Shown one piece after another: positions 1 to 11,088 of a stretch of 64,000 nucleotides of DNA (its first letter is position 1; each line of letters starts with the position of its first letter). Where the stretch lies: NCBI RefSeq assembly GCF_009730915.1, contig NC_052475.1, positions 28,953,016 to 29,017,015 of the forward strand, in the 5' to 3' direction. A model generated the notes under the pieces. That model saw nothing but the letters and a program-made list of their open reading frames with translations. It made no database searches and was not told the origin of the DNA. Source of the stretch: Dioscorea cayenensis subsp. rotundata (lineage: Eukaryota; Streptophyta; Magnoliopsida; Dioscoreales; Dioscoreaceae). The translations under genes and the position numbers were made by a program.

Positions 1-691
1 TGAGTAATTAATAAAATAAAGTTAAATAAAATAAAATCATGGATGTTGTGACACTCCATAATTAACAATAATTCATTCAATCACATGACATAGCAACCAT
101 ATACATAAACAAATTCAATGTAAATAATTAATTATACAAATTATAATTAATCGACTTAATGTATGAATAATTCATACATACAAACCCTTTGAAAATAAAT
201 AAATAAATATTAAGGGTCCAACATGCAAAAGCACACTTAATTTTTTTAAAGCAAAACAATTTTATAAAAACATCCATTAATTTATTTTATTCAAACATCA
301 TTCAAAATAATGATTAATGTAGGACATAATAAAATAAATTAAATTATAAATAAAATAAAATGAAATAATAAACTTAATATTAGGGTTTTACCCTAACTTC
401 TTATATGGTCAATCGTGGTAGTGTCACATCAGACACTATCTTCGCACGGCCTAGATTTTGGACCCTACACTTCATGCAACTTCATTATGCAAAGTTATTT
501 GTAAATTAAAATAATCTCATGTTTATATCCAATATATAAACAAATAAAAAAAAAATAATAACCTAATATGATCATAAAAAGAAAAACATCATGCGTCTAT
601 TAAACAAAAATATAGATGAACAAATATAATTACAACTAATAATCATGGTAATTAAATATCTATTAATTAAAATAGATCATCAAATATGATC

Positions 692-738
<47 letters not shown>

Positions 739-763
739 CAATGCTAGGCAGAGGTTAAATAGT
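1..763. other. AT-rich non-coding DNA, probably interior of an LTR element
   Basis: No coding sequence is recognisable on either strand. The stretch is very AT-rich and ends in a long (AAT)n tract around 691-738. Because a primer-binding-like site and an LTR follow at 764-1236 in minus orientation, this is probably the start of the internal region of that element, which continues off the left edge of the window. Confidence 0.4.
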
Positions 764-1236
764 GCTCTAGTACCAACTGTTAGAAATTTAATCAGAGTAC
801 GGCATACGACGTCTAAGCATGTAAATATGTCGTGTTATAAAACCAGAGTATGACATCTAATATGTCACATTAATTAAGTAATTAATATGTAGCGGAAGCA
901 TAATTACTTACCTCCCGCCATAGCAAATCAAACAGGACAAATGAAGGGACTAAGATCTGCACTTGAAGAAACCAACGGCTCTTCCAATCTATCCCGTTCT
1001 CTCCCGTCAATGGGGTTGGGTATTCTCGAGAACGTTAGATTGGGGACCTCTGTTGTACTATGTATAATCCTTATCATTAAAAGATTAACTCAACTTAACT
1101 AGATCATTATCCAAAGTGTCAATTAGAGTTAACTTAGAATTCCATTAGATAAAGCCATAAACCACTTTATTCAGTTTAAATTCAAATTGGACTAATATCA
1201 ACATAAAATTAATTTAGAATAGAATTCAAACTAACA
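764..1236 (-). mobile_element. LTR plus primer-binding site of a minus-strand LTR retrotransposon (Copia-like), cut by the window edge
   Basis: The LTR runs from 778 to 1236 (459 bp) with the short inverted ends TGTTAG and CTAACA. Two bases outside its left end, at 764-775, lies the reverse complement of TGGTACTAGAGC, which resembles the initiator-Met tRNA primer site (TGGTATCAGAGC) with two differences. This places the 5' LTR on the right and the body on the left, so the element reads on the minus strand. The partner LTR lies outside the window and no target duplication can be checked. LTR size and primer type suit the Copia group, which is inference. No coding part is visible here. Confidence 0.6.
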
Positions 1237-1241
1237 AATGG

Positions 1242-1559
1242 TAGTGGAGGAATTCAGCTGAAATCTCGTCTTTCTCCGGCGAGCGGCAACAAAGATGTCG
1301 ATTTCCCTCCTTTGGGAAGGGGATCTAATCTTGAGAGCAAAATGAGCTGGTTCTTTGAATGTGGTTGTGTGACTTTGAAATGTTTGACAACATGGCGGGC
1401 TCCTATTGGTTGAAATATTGATATGTGGTGGTCCCACCTTGAGTGAGGCTCCCTCAAAATCGATTATCCACTAATAATGAGATCTTGATGAGTTTTTTTA
1501 TTATTATTTTGTTTTTCATTAAATATTGCTGGTAAGTCCTGGATTAATAAATATTAACT
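1242..1559. other. Intergenic, nothing recognised
   Basis: Spacer between two LTR features. Short open frames on the minus strand (1231-1457) run into the LTR and resemble no known family. Confidence 0.5.
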
Positions 1560-1564
1560 ATAAT

Positions 1565-4352
1565 TGTAATACCCTGAACCTTTGGATAATTACTGGAAAA
1601 ATATATTCAGGGTATTACTACAGTTGCAGTAATATTTTTGTACAGAGTAATTTTGGTGAGAAACCCAAGTGAAAAAAACAAGGACTTAAATGTAAAAGTT
1701 TTTAAAAGATTTTGGGTTAAAGAATAAATGAAAAGGATGGACATGAAATGTTTATGGAAACCGAGGACTGCAAAGTAAGATGGAAGGGATCTTTTAAAAA
1801 AAATGTTGTGTTATAACCTGGGGACCGTTGGGTAATTTGAAAGGACCTTTTGAGAATATTATTTTATAATTCAGGGACCATTTGTGAGTTTTTCAGGGAC
1901 TGTTTTCTAAGAAGTTAAGTTTTGAGGGACTAAATGTAAATTTTGGCTGAAAACTTCATTGGGAGAAAAATCTAGACTCTTGAGTGTTCATCTTCTTCAT
2001 CTCCTTCTCATTCTTCCCCTCTACAGATGAATCCCGAGATTTAAAAAGAGAAAAGGGTGAGAGATTTGGAGAGAAATTGGAAGAGATTAAGTTTGGTATT
2101 TGGAGGGGAGAATGGATGAAGTATTATTTGGTAAGTATTTTGATGATTTATTTATTTATATACTTGAATGTATGTGTGTGTGTATTTGGTGGATTTGATG
2201 AAGAAAAATGATGGATTTGAGTAGAAAAACTTGATATGTTGTTGTAGATGATGAGTGTATGAAATTGTTTTGAGAAAACCTTGTATTTGAGTTGAAAATT
2301 TCTTGAAATGAAGATGAGATTGCCGGAATTACTGTAGCAATTACTGTAGCGCCGAGATTAGGGTTTGGTTTGATTAATTAAGTTGATGATGATGATGATT
2401 AAGGTGTTAATGATGATGGTTAGATTGAATTGGTTGAGTTAGCCAAGTTGAATTGGTTGGATCAAACCAAGTTGGATTGAATTGATTGAGTTGAATTGAT
2501 TTGGTTGAGTTGGGCTTGATCAAATCAAGTTGAGATGGTTTGGGTTTGGTTCAGTTGATTTTGGGTTAAGGGTTTTGGACTGAACCAAGTTGGTTCAATG
2601 GATTTTGAATAAGAATTGGGTTGGTTCAAGCTGGTTCAGTGACATTGAGTTTGGTTCAGTGCAATTAAGCTTGGTTCAATGGAATTGAGATTGGTTCAGA
2701 TTGGTTTAGCTGTGTTTAGTCTAAATTGAGCTGGTTTAAATGCAATTGAAAGCCAGTTGGATTATGCAAGGTCGGATTTTAACCGATTGGAGTGAGTGGG
2801 CCCAATAGAGAGTTGATTATTATTTTTGTATTTTCTTTTGAGTTTAAATATATTATTTATTTTTATTATATTATTCTGTTAGGTGTTGTTCAGTCTTGGG
2901 AGGGAGTTCCAGGTCTAGCAAGGAACCCAAGGACACCAGGTGAGTTGGTAGTGGCTATTATTTTAAATAAATAAATTATTATCATTATTTTGAAATAATT
3001 GTTTAATGGCTAGTATTTTGGAAATAAATGTTTAAGTATTTCATTTTATCATGTTTAATTGCGTATAAGGTCGAAATATACTTATATTTATTTTCCTACG
3101 ATGTGCCATGATAACCGTATTGATACATCAGTTTTGTATAATTATACGTATTTGTGAATAGTAGAAATACATGTATATGTGATTTAATTATTCAATTCAT
3201 GTATTTATTTTTGGATGGGTACATATGCTGCTTTGATTTGGAATGATTTGTGAAATCATGTGCGCGTATTAAAATGTTTTTACCGACAATATTTGTGGAA
3301 CTGGTTTTCATTCCTGGTATAGGAATGGTATTATGGATCTTTACTGGTATTATACATTGTTATACTTTTGGCATTGGCTTTGTGGAAAATAATGTTTATT
3401 TCCGTGATGTGAATACTTGTCCTGGAAAAGGATCCTGTGTTATGATTTATACAGATGGTATTATTGCTGTATTTACTTGATGGCTTTTATGGTGACGGGC
3501 TAAGGCCCGACTACTGCAGTAGTGGGTCCCCACGGGCCAGCCTTTAGAGGTGGCGTGGTGGACCTGGGTGTTGATTACTACGAGGGCCAGTTCAGGTGGG
3601 AGTGCAGAGCCCTGACTGGATATTCATCGGGTAGCCGGGGTCACCGACCGGTGAACCGATGGGTCAACGTTAAGGACATGAGTTCCTTGACGGCTCTGAA
3701 CCTAGCCGCGGCCACGGCGAAGGTTTAGAGAGTTTTCTAGACCATGTTATGCTGGGTGAGTGTTGGGTATTGCTTTATTTTGAATTTGAGATTTATGTTA
3801 TATTTTTGAATTGTGATGAGACCAGACTCTCACAAAATTTGTGTTTTCTGAGAAAATCAAATTGATGTTGATTTATGTTGAATTTATGTTTCAAGAGTTC
3901 TTTAAGAATTGTATTTTGCTAGAATTCTGGTATTTTGGAAAAGTTGGAAAATTATTTGAGCAGTTGGTATTTATATACTTCATATACATTGTATTTAAGT
4001 ATTTAAAATTATTAAGCCACTACCGACCAACTGAATGTGCTGTAGCTGCAGGAGCAGGACCCTAGATTGCCTGATTGAGTATAAAGCTAGTCAGGTTGAG
4101 TCCAAGATTGCAGTGGGTCTCATATCTTTCTTTCTATTTTTTTTGGGTGTCGTGATCTTGTAGCGGTTGTACCCGCAAATTTGAGTTATTGTATTTATGG
4201 TATTTATGTATTTGAATCTGTAGATGATGTAAAGTTGTAAATTATAATTTGTAGGTCTGATTTTGTTTAAACCAGGGTGTCAGTTTCCAGTTAAAAGGGA
4301 ATTTTAACTGATGGGTGCCACATTTACCTCGGTAGAAGGGGTGGGTGTGACA
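1565..4352. mobile_element. Solo LTR (2788 bp), Ty3/gypsy-like
   Basis: The segment begins TGTAATACCC and ends GGGTGTGACA, giving imperfect inverted ends with TG...CA termini. It is flanked on both sides by ATAAT (1560-1564 and 4353-4357), the 5-bp duplication expected of LTR-element integration. There is no gag or pol between the ends, so it looks like a whole solo LTR left by recombination between two LTRs. Long LTRs with TGTAATACCC/TGTCACACCC-type ends are known from Tekay/Del-type chromoviruses, and that assignment is inferred. The GC-rich patch at 3490-3740 is typical of such LTRs and makes spurious open frames. The right flank is an (AAT)n tract, which slightly weakens the duplication evidence. 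Confidence 0.8.
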
Positions 4353-4385
4353 ATAATAATAATAACAACAACAACATTTTTATTC

Positions 4386-5827
4386 GGGTAAATATTACTG
4401 TTGGTCACCAAATTATACCCGATTATCAGTTTGAGTACCACATTTTGATTTGTATCAACATGGTCTCCCAATCTTCATTTCATTTCAAAAAGATGCTGCC
4501 CAAAGGTTTCCGGTGAGTTTATTCTGATGTGGATGCCGGCAATCCAACGTGGTTGCCGGATTTCCACATCACCTGCCCAGTGGCATGTGCCACGTGGATC
4601 ATAATGCCACATGTGCATTACTAAAGCCACTTCAACCCCCTTGTTCTTCATCTTCATCTTCTTTCTCCTTCTTCATCTCTTACATTCAAGAATCCCAAGA
4701 ATCCAGAACGTGCTGAACTCCAAGTGCTCTATGAGGGTGTGATCCCGGGTATAAAAGCAACCGATCTGAAGTTTGTATTCAAAGCTTGGTCTTTTATTAG
4801 GTTTCAGATATATGTATTCAAAGCTTGCTTTGCTTCAGTGGGAATTACGAGCACATCGTCACAAATCAAAGTTATGAAGATGGCTGAACATCATTCACAT
4901 TGTTTTTGCATTTACTTTTGCTTACTGTGTCTATTTTTTTTTGTAAAATTACTTCAATGTAGTTGGTATCCCTTGAGCACAATTATTGAAGTTGTTTGTG
5001 TGACATTTCTCTTTCATTGAAAGTGTTGTGAAGTTGTTAAAGAGACATTAAAATTTATATTAATATCTTTATATAAACCTTGGTAATTACTTAAATTTAA
5101 AAGCACAAAAAACAAACCTGTAGAAACGAATCTGTAAAGATATACATAATATGTTGGGGCTTTCTTCTCAAGGATCCTAATCTCCCAGTCCAGAGCCATA
5201 GGGCTTTCTTCCTCCCTATCTAACTTCCCTGATAGTTCAATGTGGTTTCTTTCCTTCCAGTACGCTCCTGTTTTTGAGAGATAGATCACTCACAGTTCAG
5301 CACTCTCCTCTCCTTAGTGTTTCCATGGACTTGCTTTGGATTCTCATGATTCTTGAATGTGAGAGATGAAAAGGAGAAAGAAGAAGGATTTGGATTATCA
5401 AGATTCTCAGATTTGAGAGATGAAAAGGAAGAAGAAGAAGACTTGCTCTGGATTTTCATGATTCTTGAACGTGAGAGATGAAAAGGAGTAAGAAGAAAGA
5501 TTTGGATTATCAAGATTCTCAGATTTGAGAGATGAAGAAGAAGAAGAAGAAGAAGAAGAAGAAGAAGAAGAAAGGGGCTGACATGGCTTTAGTAATGCAT
5601 ATGTGGCATTATGATCCACGTGGCACATGCCACTGGGCAGGTGATGTGGAAATCCGGCAACCACGTTGGATTTCCGGTGTCCACGTCAGAATAAACTCAC
5701 CGGAAACCTTTGAGCAGCATCTTTTTGAAACGAAATGAAGATTGGGGAACCATTTTGATACAAATCAAAATATGGTATCTAAACTGATAATTGGGTATAA
5801 TTTGGTGACTAATAGTAATATTTACCC
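4386..5827. mobile_element. Non-autonomous Mutator-like element (MULE) with long TIRs and 10-bp TSD
   Basis: About 260 bp at the left end (from GGGTAAATATTACTG) returns as the reverse complement at the right end (to TAATATTTACCC), roughly 5574-5827, at high identity. The flanks are a perfect 10-bp direct repeat ATTTTTATTC at 4376-4385 and 5828-5837. Long TIRs plus a 9-11 bp duplication are the hallmark of the Mutator superfamily. The roughly 930-bp interior has no transposase. It holds short open stretches with no recognisable family (for example near 5130-5280, minus) and a purine-rich repeat block, so a captured host fragment (Pack-MULE) is possible but unproven. Confidence 0.88.
5340..5572. 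repeat. Imperfect tandem repeats and (GAA)n tract inside the MULE
   Basis: A unit of about 120 bp with the words GAGAGATGAAAAGGA and GGATTATCAAGATTCTCAG occurs nearly twice. It ends in an uninterrupted (GAA)n microsatellite at about 5533-5572, directly before the right TIR. Confidence 0.75.
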
Positions 5828-6045
5828 ATTTTTATTCATCATATTTAATTTCAATTTCATACCCAGCCAAACACATGGATAATAAAAAAAAAACATAAAA
5901 AAAACTTATGGACTGGGCTCATATCAAGTTGTTGTTGGTTGTTATTATTATTTAACATTTTTTTTTTGCCATGGATAATATTATTTTAATAAATGCGAAT
6001 AGGTTGATATTTATTATTGACTATATATTGCCATGGATAATATCA

Positions 6046-6224
6046 GATTGCTCCTCTTTTATCTTCCTTTTCACTTTCCTTGTTTTCTGTTATTCGTATC
6101 TCTGGTGAGGATAGCAGACTTCTGCTTTGCTCTAGTGTTTGTTATATTTTCATTTGTACTTTGTTGCTTCTAGTTTGCTCCTTTTTAATAAATTTGTGGT
6201 TTATTCATTTTATTCAAAAAAATA
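6046..6224 (+). mobile_element. LINE 3'-end fragment
   Basis: The sequence ends AATAAATTTGTGGTTTATTC plus an A-run and is preceded by a T/C-rich stretch containing TCTCTGGTGAGGATAG. The same layout (TCT/CTGGTGAG, then a pyrimidine-rich part, AATAAATCTGTGGTTTA, A-tail) forms the 3' end of the better preserved LINE ending at 8980, so this is read as a 5'-truncated copy of the same family. Confidence 0.55.
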
Positions 6225-6350
6225 TATATATTGCACGTAAAAATTATCATGATTAATTACAGAGTATTTAAAAAATATTTCTATTTAATATACAAGCCAA
6301 CATGGTAATTCTTCTTACTCCTGGAATCTGAGTAATAACTTAAAAGATGA

Positions 6351-6398
<48 letters not shown>

Positions 6399-6724
6399 TC
6401 ACGATGGAACATTAATTTTCCAATAATATTACTCCGTATCAATTATATTTTTATTATTGTATTAAAATATATTTTTATTAATTTTATATGCCTTTTGATA
6501 CATTGGGATTTATTTATTTTTATCAAACGAATTAATTAATTAATTAATTAATCAATAAAACATCATTGATATTCTTCCGTATCATTAATTTTCTCTGCTT
6601 GCACTGTTTAAAACATCATTGATATTCTTCCGTATCAAACGAACATTAATTTTCCAATAATATTACTCTGTATCATTAATTTTCCAATAATATTCTTCCG
6701 TTTATTTAGCTTTTTTCTCTGCTT

Positions 6725-6849
6725 GCACTATTTTTTTACTTGTTTTTCTGCTCCTCCTCACCTCTGATGAGCGATGGCTTTATCCTTGTACCTTCGTTTT
6801 TAGTTCAATAAATCTGTGGTTTATCCACATTTAATTCAAAAAAAAAACA
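6725..6849 (+). mobile_element. LINE 3'-end fragment
   Basis: It contains CTCCTCACCTCTGATGAG, then TTCAATAAATCTGTGGTTTA and an A-run. These words are shared almost exactly with the 3' end of the LINE at 7800-8980. No coding part is left. Confidence 0.6.
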
Positions 6850-7799
6850 AACAAAAGGTTCACATACACATTTTTTAAACTATTGTAGAATTAGATATTT
6901 AGCAGAATATATGAGTAATATATTGTTAATTATATCAATCTCTCTGTGACTCTATCTCCACTGTGCCCCAATATTTTATCGAACTGCACCAACCACACCA
7001 ACTAATCAAACACCAATTAATTAAATACATATGTTTAATGATTTTCTCTTCCAATAATAAAAGAGAGAATGATATCAAAACGATTGGATACTTATCATCC
7101 GATAAAGTAATAATATGACTGATTAAGACTACACAACAAGGTTGAAAAGAGTGTAGATAAAAGAGGACCAAGTCTTAAAGACTATTGTCTTAATTAATTA
7201 ATGGAGATACTAATGGCCACATGACGCATTGAGGCAACATGTCGGCTTAGACACTCCAACCATCCCTTTCATCCATGTTTGCACCTCTGATTTGCCTCCG
7301 AGGACCCTTATTTATTTTTTTATTTATAAATAGGAGATAAACGGTCCCTCATTTACAAAGGTTTCAAAAGAACAAATGAATAGAGGTGCATTATACACAT
7401 GGTAATTTAATGAGTTTTAGAAATTTATCATATGGAATAGATTAACGTGAGAGTTAATGAAAAATATTTATGTGTATCAAGATAATATATTAAAGACTAT
7501 AATCTCACGATAGTAAATTTCTCTGACATGTAATTCTAAGAGAATGAAGAATATAATTCATTTTCAAAAAGGCTCATATTGAAACCTAGCTAGTATATAA
7601 TATTTGTCATCCTAGTAAACAATACTCTACATTGTTATACTCATTCACTGTCAAAAGTGAAAACCATTAATATTGTGCTAAGTAGTGGTTATTACTTATT
7701 TCACCTCCAAGGACTTCTTGGTTTTGATCATCTATATCTATGTGTAGTTTTAAAACAATCTTTAATGAAAGAAAATTTTTTTAAAAATAATCACAATTA

Positions 7800-8979
7800 T
7801 TTTACAAATTTCTTATCGATGGTGGAATGCGCAGTTGCATTATTCTTATTTCTGGAAAATTCGATACCCTACCAAAATTACCCTTTTTTGTTGGCTAGCT
7901 AGGGATAGAGGTGGGCACAGGCCGGTTAGTTGGCCCGGCAGGCCCGACCCGACGGATTGCGGTTCACCGGCCCACCGACCCGGACCCGGCCCGGCTGGGT
8001 GTAGAACCCTCTGGGCCGGGTTGGCCCACTTGATTAAAAAAATTTAAAAAATTAAAAAATTCGGGGAGGAAAAAAATTCAAAAAAATTCAAAAATGTGTT
8101 GGGCCAGTAGATCGGGGCGGAGTGGCAACCGGTTCTAAGCCGGACCCGCAGGTTGAGGCAAGCCCAAGGCAGGCGCGATTCAGGTTGTTAGCCACCTCAC
8201 CAGGTCGAGTGACCGGCCGGCCGGTTCCGGGCCGGGCCGGGTTTGGCGGACGACCTGTGCCCACCTCTAGCTGGGGAGGACAAAATCCTCACTCTTACAA
8301 ATCTTTTCAAAAAAGGGTACAATATTCAAAATTCCTCAAATACCTGTGTCTTCTATCACAATGCTTCTAAGAATCTAAACCACCTTTTTCTCGACTGTGA
8401 ATTCTCTAAACGTATCTGGGCACTTTTCTCTCATGTCTTAGATTCAAATTCTTCTCCACAGTCAATCCCTTTACTTTGGACCACTTGGTTACTATCTCTT
8501 ACCTCTCAACATCGAGATCCTCTGGGGACCTCGTCTCAGAGCAATCTTGTGGAATATCTCGGATTGAGCGAAATACTCAGTATTTTTCACTTGAATGCTT
8601 CTAGCATTACAGACATTATTTTTACAACCACTAATATGCTTCTTTCTTAGTTTTCAGACGGTGATAATGAGACATCGATAATCACTCAGTAAACTTCTCA
8701 GAAAATTAAGCGCTCACTCAACTTCCTTAGAGCTAGAGTCTCAAATCCAGCTGGCGACTCTGACCCCAATGTTGCTCAGGAGTAGGTGCTCCTTTTGTTT
8801 ATCTAGGCAGGCCTGAGATGCCAGACGGTGTCTTCCGCCTACTTAGATATTTCTTTTCGCTTGTCCTTTTTCTTCTGTTATTTTTTGTATCTCCTCACTT
8901 CTGGTGAGAGGTGTTCTCTGTTTTGTACTGTCGTTCTTTTTTCAATAAATCTGTGGTTTACCCACATTTATTTAAAAAA
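7800..8979 (+). mobile_element. 5'-truncated LINE (zf-RVT C-terminus) with 11-bp TSD
   Basis: The coding remnant resembles the C-terminal end of plant LINE reverse-transcriptase ORFs. Near 7835-7900 it reads YFWKIRYPTKITLFCWLA. After an interrupting MITE it resumes at about 8278 (DKILTLTNLFKKGYN), followed by the zinc-binding region with TCVFYHNASKNLNHLFLDC and SKRIW. The 3' end at 8860-8979 carries AATAAATCTGTGGTTTACCC and an A-run. Direct repeats AATCACAATTA at 7789-7799 and 8980-8990 flank it, as expected from target-primed insertion. The reverse-transcriptase core is missing through 5' truncation, so the copy is dead. Confidence 0.85.
7906..8269. mobile_element. hAT-type MITE inserted in the LINE
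   Basis: The two ends form a perfect 16-bp inverted repeat, TAGAGGTGGGCACAGG. The flanks GCTAGGGA (7898-7905) and GCTGGGGA (8270-8277) are an 8-bp target duplication with one mismatch, the size typical of hAT elements. The 364-bp interior is unusually GC-rich (CCGG/CCCGACCC words) compared with its AT-rich surroundings and has no transposase. It splits the LINE reading frame, so it arrived after the LINE. Confidence 0.85.
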
Positions 8980-8990
8980 AATCACAATTA

Positions 8991-11088
8991 ATTAGAAGCT
9001 ACTATGATATGTATATTTTGGGTTAGTAATTTTTTTTTTAAATAAACTCAACTTGTTTTAAGAAAAGAATCTGATACAACTAGCACCATTGAACCATTGA
9101 AGCCTTTTATGTCTTCTATTATTATTATTATTATTTATTTATTTTATAACATGGACAAAATCCCCACAAACACATGAATTCCCTGTGTCCTTTTTCTTCT
9201 AAAGGCACGTCTTAAATAAGAGTTATGTAATTTTTTTTCACATAATAACTTAATTATAAATCAAATAATTCGTGTACAATATAGCAATATTTAGGCTTTA
9301 AGAAGTCATAATTTTTATATAAAATAATTTTGTTGAACTGACTTAAAAAATAAAAAAACGAATAAGTTAATCTAACAAGAGTTGGGGTGGTGACTGGGTG
9401 AACGTAGAGTCCAGATACAACCCCAACTCCATGTGGAGAACACTTTGTGCTTTCGTTTCTTGTTTAAATGATCATAAAACTATTTTGTACTCGTTTCTTG
9501 TTTAAATGATCATAAAAGTGTACGAGAGCTTGTGTTGAATGACCTTGATATTTATATTTCAAACAGTAAAATATTTCAGCACCAATATCTACCTTTCATG
9601 TGCATTCCTTCAGCTCATCTTGGGTTTTGGGCAATGTACTCTCTAGTATGATACTTTTCTAGAATGACTAATTGGATCACAATATAGGTTGGTCTGAAAT
9701 AACTCACCTAATATTAAGAAGATTCAAACCCCTACAGATGTGTGTGTTTAATTACATGCATGTTCCGTCTCTAGCCTTCCTTCATGGACATGCACATGCC
9801 ACTGTCTGCAAGAGTAGTAATGGTGCATCAGTGCACCACTCATGCATATGAAGCCATATATACATAGCCCATGCATGCATGCATGGATTCAATTTATAGT
9901 TCTTCCCGTGTTTATATATATATATATATATATACACTTCTCCATGACTGGAAGTTGTTTTCCATGAAAAAGAGATGCATGCATGGCATGGGCTCCCTCT
10001 CCGAAAGTCCATGCATGGATTCAATTTATAGTTCTTCCCGTGTTTATATATATATATATACACTTCTCTATGACTAGAAGTTGTTTTCCATGATAAAGAG
10101 ATGCATGCATGGCATGGGCTCCCTCTCCGAAAGTCCATCTTCATGTTTCTTAGTTAATTAACATGCATATATATGATATATGGCAGGCCATTACACCCTA
10201 GTGCTCAAAGTCCTTTGTCATTAAAGAACGGTAATTAATGGACTTGGATGTTGGAAGAAGTCCATGATTGAGAAAGTTAAATGTGATCAAAATAATTATA
10301 TATGGTCAGAGAGAAAAATAAAAAATAATAATAGTTAACATGCATGTGGTGGGTGCATTTAAGATTTGTCTGGATATTTCCAAGATACAGATAAGTGCAG
10401 TAGGTTTCTTCCTTCTATAGCTCTTCATCTTCTTCATTCAACAGTCACGCTGTACTATTTTACAGCAGCATAGACAAAGAAATCTCATGTGGTGGTACAT
10501 CTTCTAGAAACCTAAGAAACTCTCATGAAACCTCCTCATCAATAAACATTTTTTTTTTCTCTTGTTAAAAAGTAAATAAACTATGAGCAACTTATTAAAC
10601 AGAAACAGAACACGGTAACTTAAATTTACCAAGCTTTTTACACACACCACTCACGCGCAGAAAAGAAAAAAAGGGTTTGCATCGTGGGTCTCTCATCCAA
10701 TAAACTTATGATATAGATGAAGAAAAAAACTTAAGATTTAGATTTGAATTGATAGGACACCTGAGAAAGATGGGTTCTACTGTTGTTCTCCCAGATCGAT
10801 CTCTGCTATTATATTTGTCATTAATTAGCTGCGTTGAGGAAGCTTTGATAATGGAGTTTCTTCCTGGTAGAGGGTTCTATAATTTCAGATTGTATATATC
10901 ATCTTGAGTTGTTGATCACTGATCAGTATTGAATGCACGAACGAGCAAGCCATGCATTAATAAAAGAACACCTCCATATATAATCTTCAAAATATCAGTT
11001 TCATTTGTGAACAAACATAATCGATCACCTTAATTTTGGTGATTAATTACTTAGTAAATAAAAAATATAGAAGCAGAGCATCAAATAG
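8991..11088. other. Intergenic DNA downstream of the MYB gene
   Basis: No gene is recognised apart from the tandem duplication at 9879-10138. Open frames at 9782-10144 only mirror that duplication. The stretch near 10900-11088 is probably the 3' untranslated part of the minus-strand MYB gene. Confidence 0.5.
9879..10138. repeat. Two-copy tandem duplication, period about 132 bp
   Basis: Copy one starts at 9879 (ATGCATGGATTCAATTTATA) and copy two at 10011 with the same bases. They differ mainly in the length of an internal (TA)n tract and a few substitutions. Each copy contains ATGCATGCATGGCATGGGCT, rich in self-complementary TGCA words. High similarity suggests a recent duplication. Confidence 0.9.

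Larger units (their letters stand above)
5838..7788. other. AT-rich intergenic DNA with LINE tails and microsatellites
   Basis: No gene is seen. The stretch holds two LINE 3'-tail fragments (listed separately), an (AAT)n tract at about 6355-6397, a (TTAA)n tract near 6531-6552, and a small duplicated patch at 6558-6700 in which ATTCTTCCGTATCA recurs. The remainder is unremarkable AT-rich sequence. Confidence 0.6.

Noticed and set aside
1984-4065. Several open frames of 60-76 residues
   Set aside because: They lie inside the solo LTR, resemble no protein and have low-complexity or LTR-typical composition.
5407-5738. Poly-Ser or poly-Lys frames
   Set aside because: They are translations of the (GAA)n tract and TIR of the MULE.
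9782-10144. 120-residue minus-strand frame with internal repeats
   Set aside because: It only mirrors the 132-bp tandem duplication and its (TA)n tract; no family resemblance.
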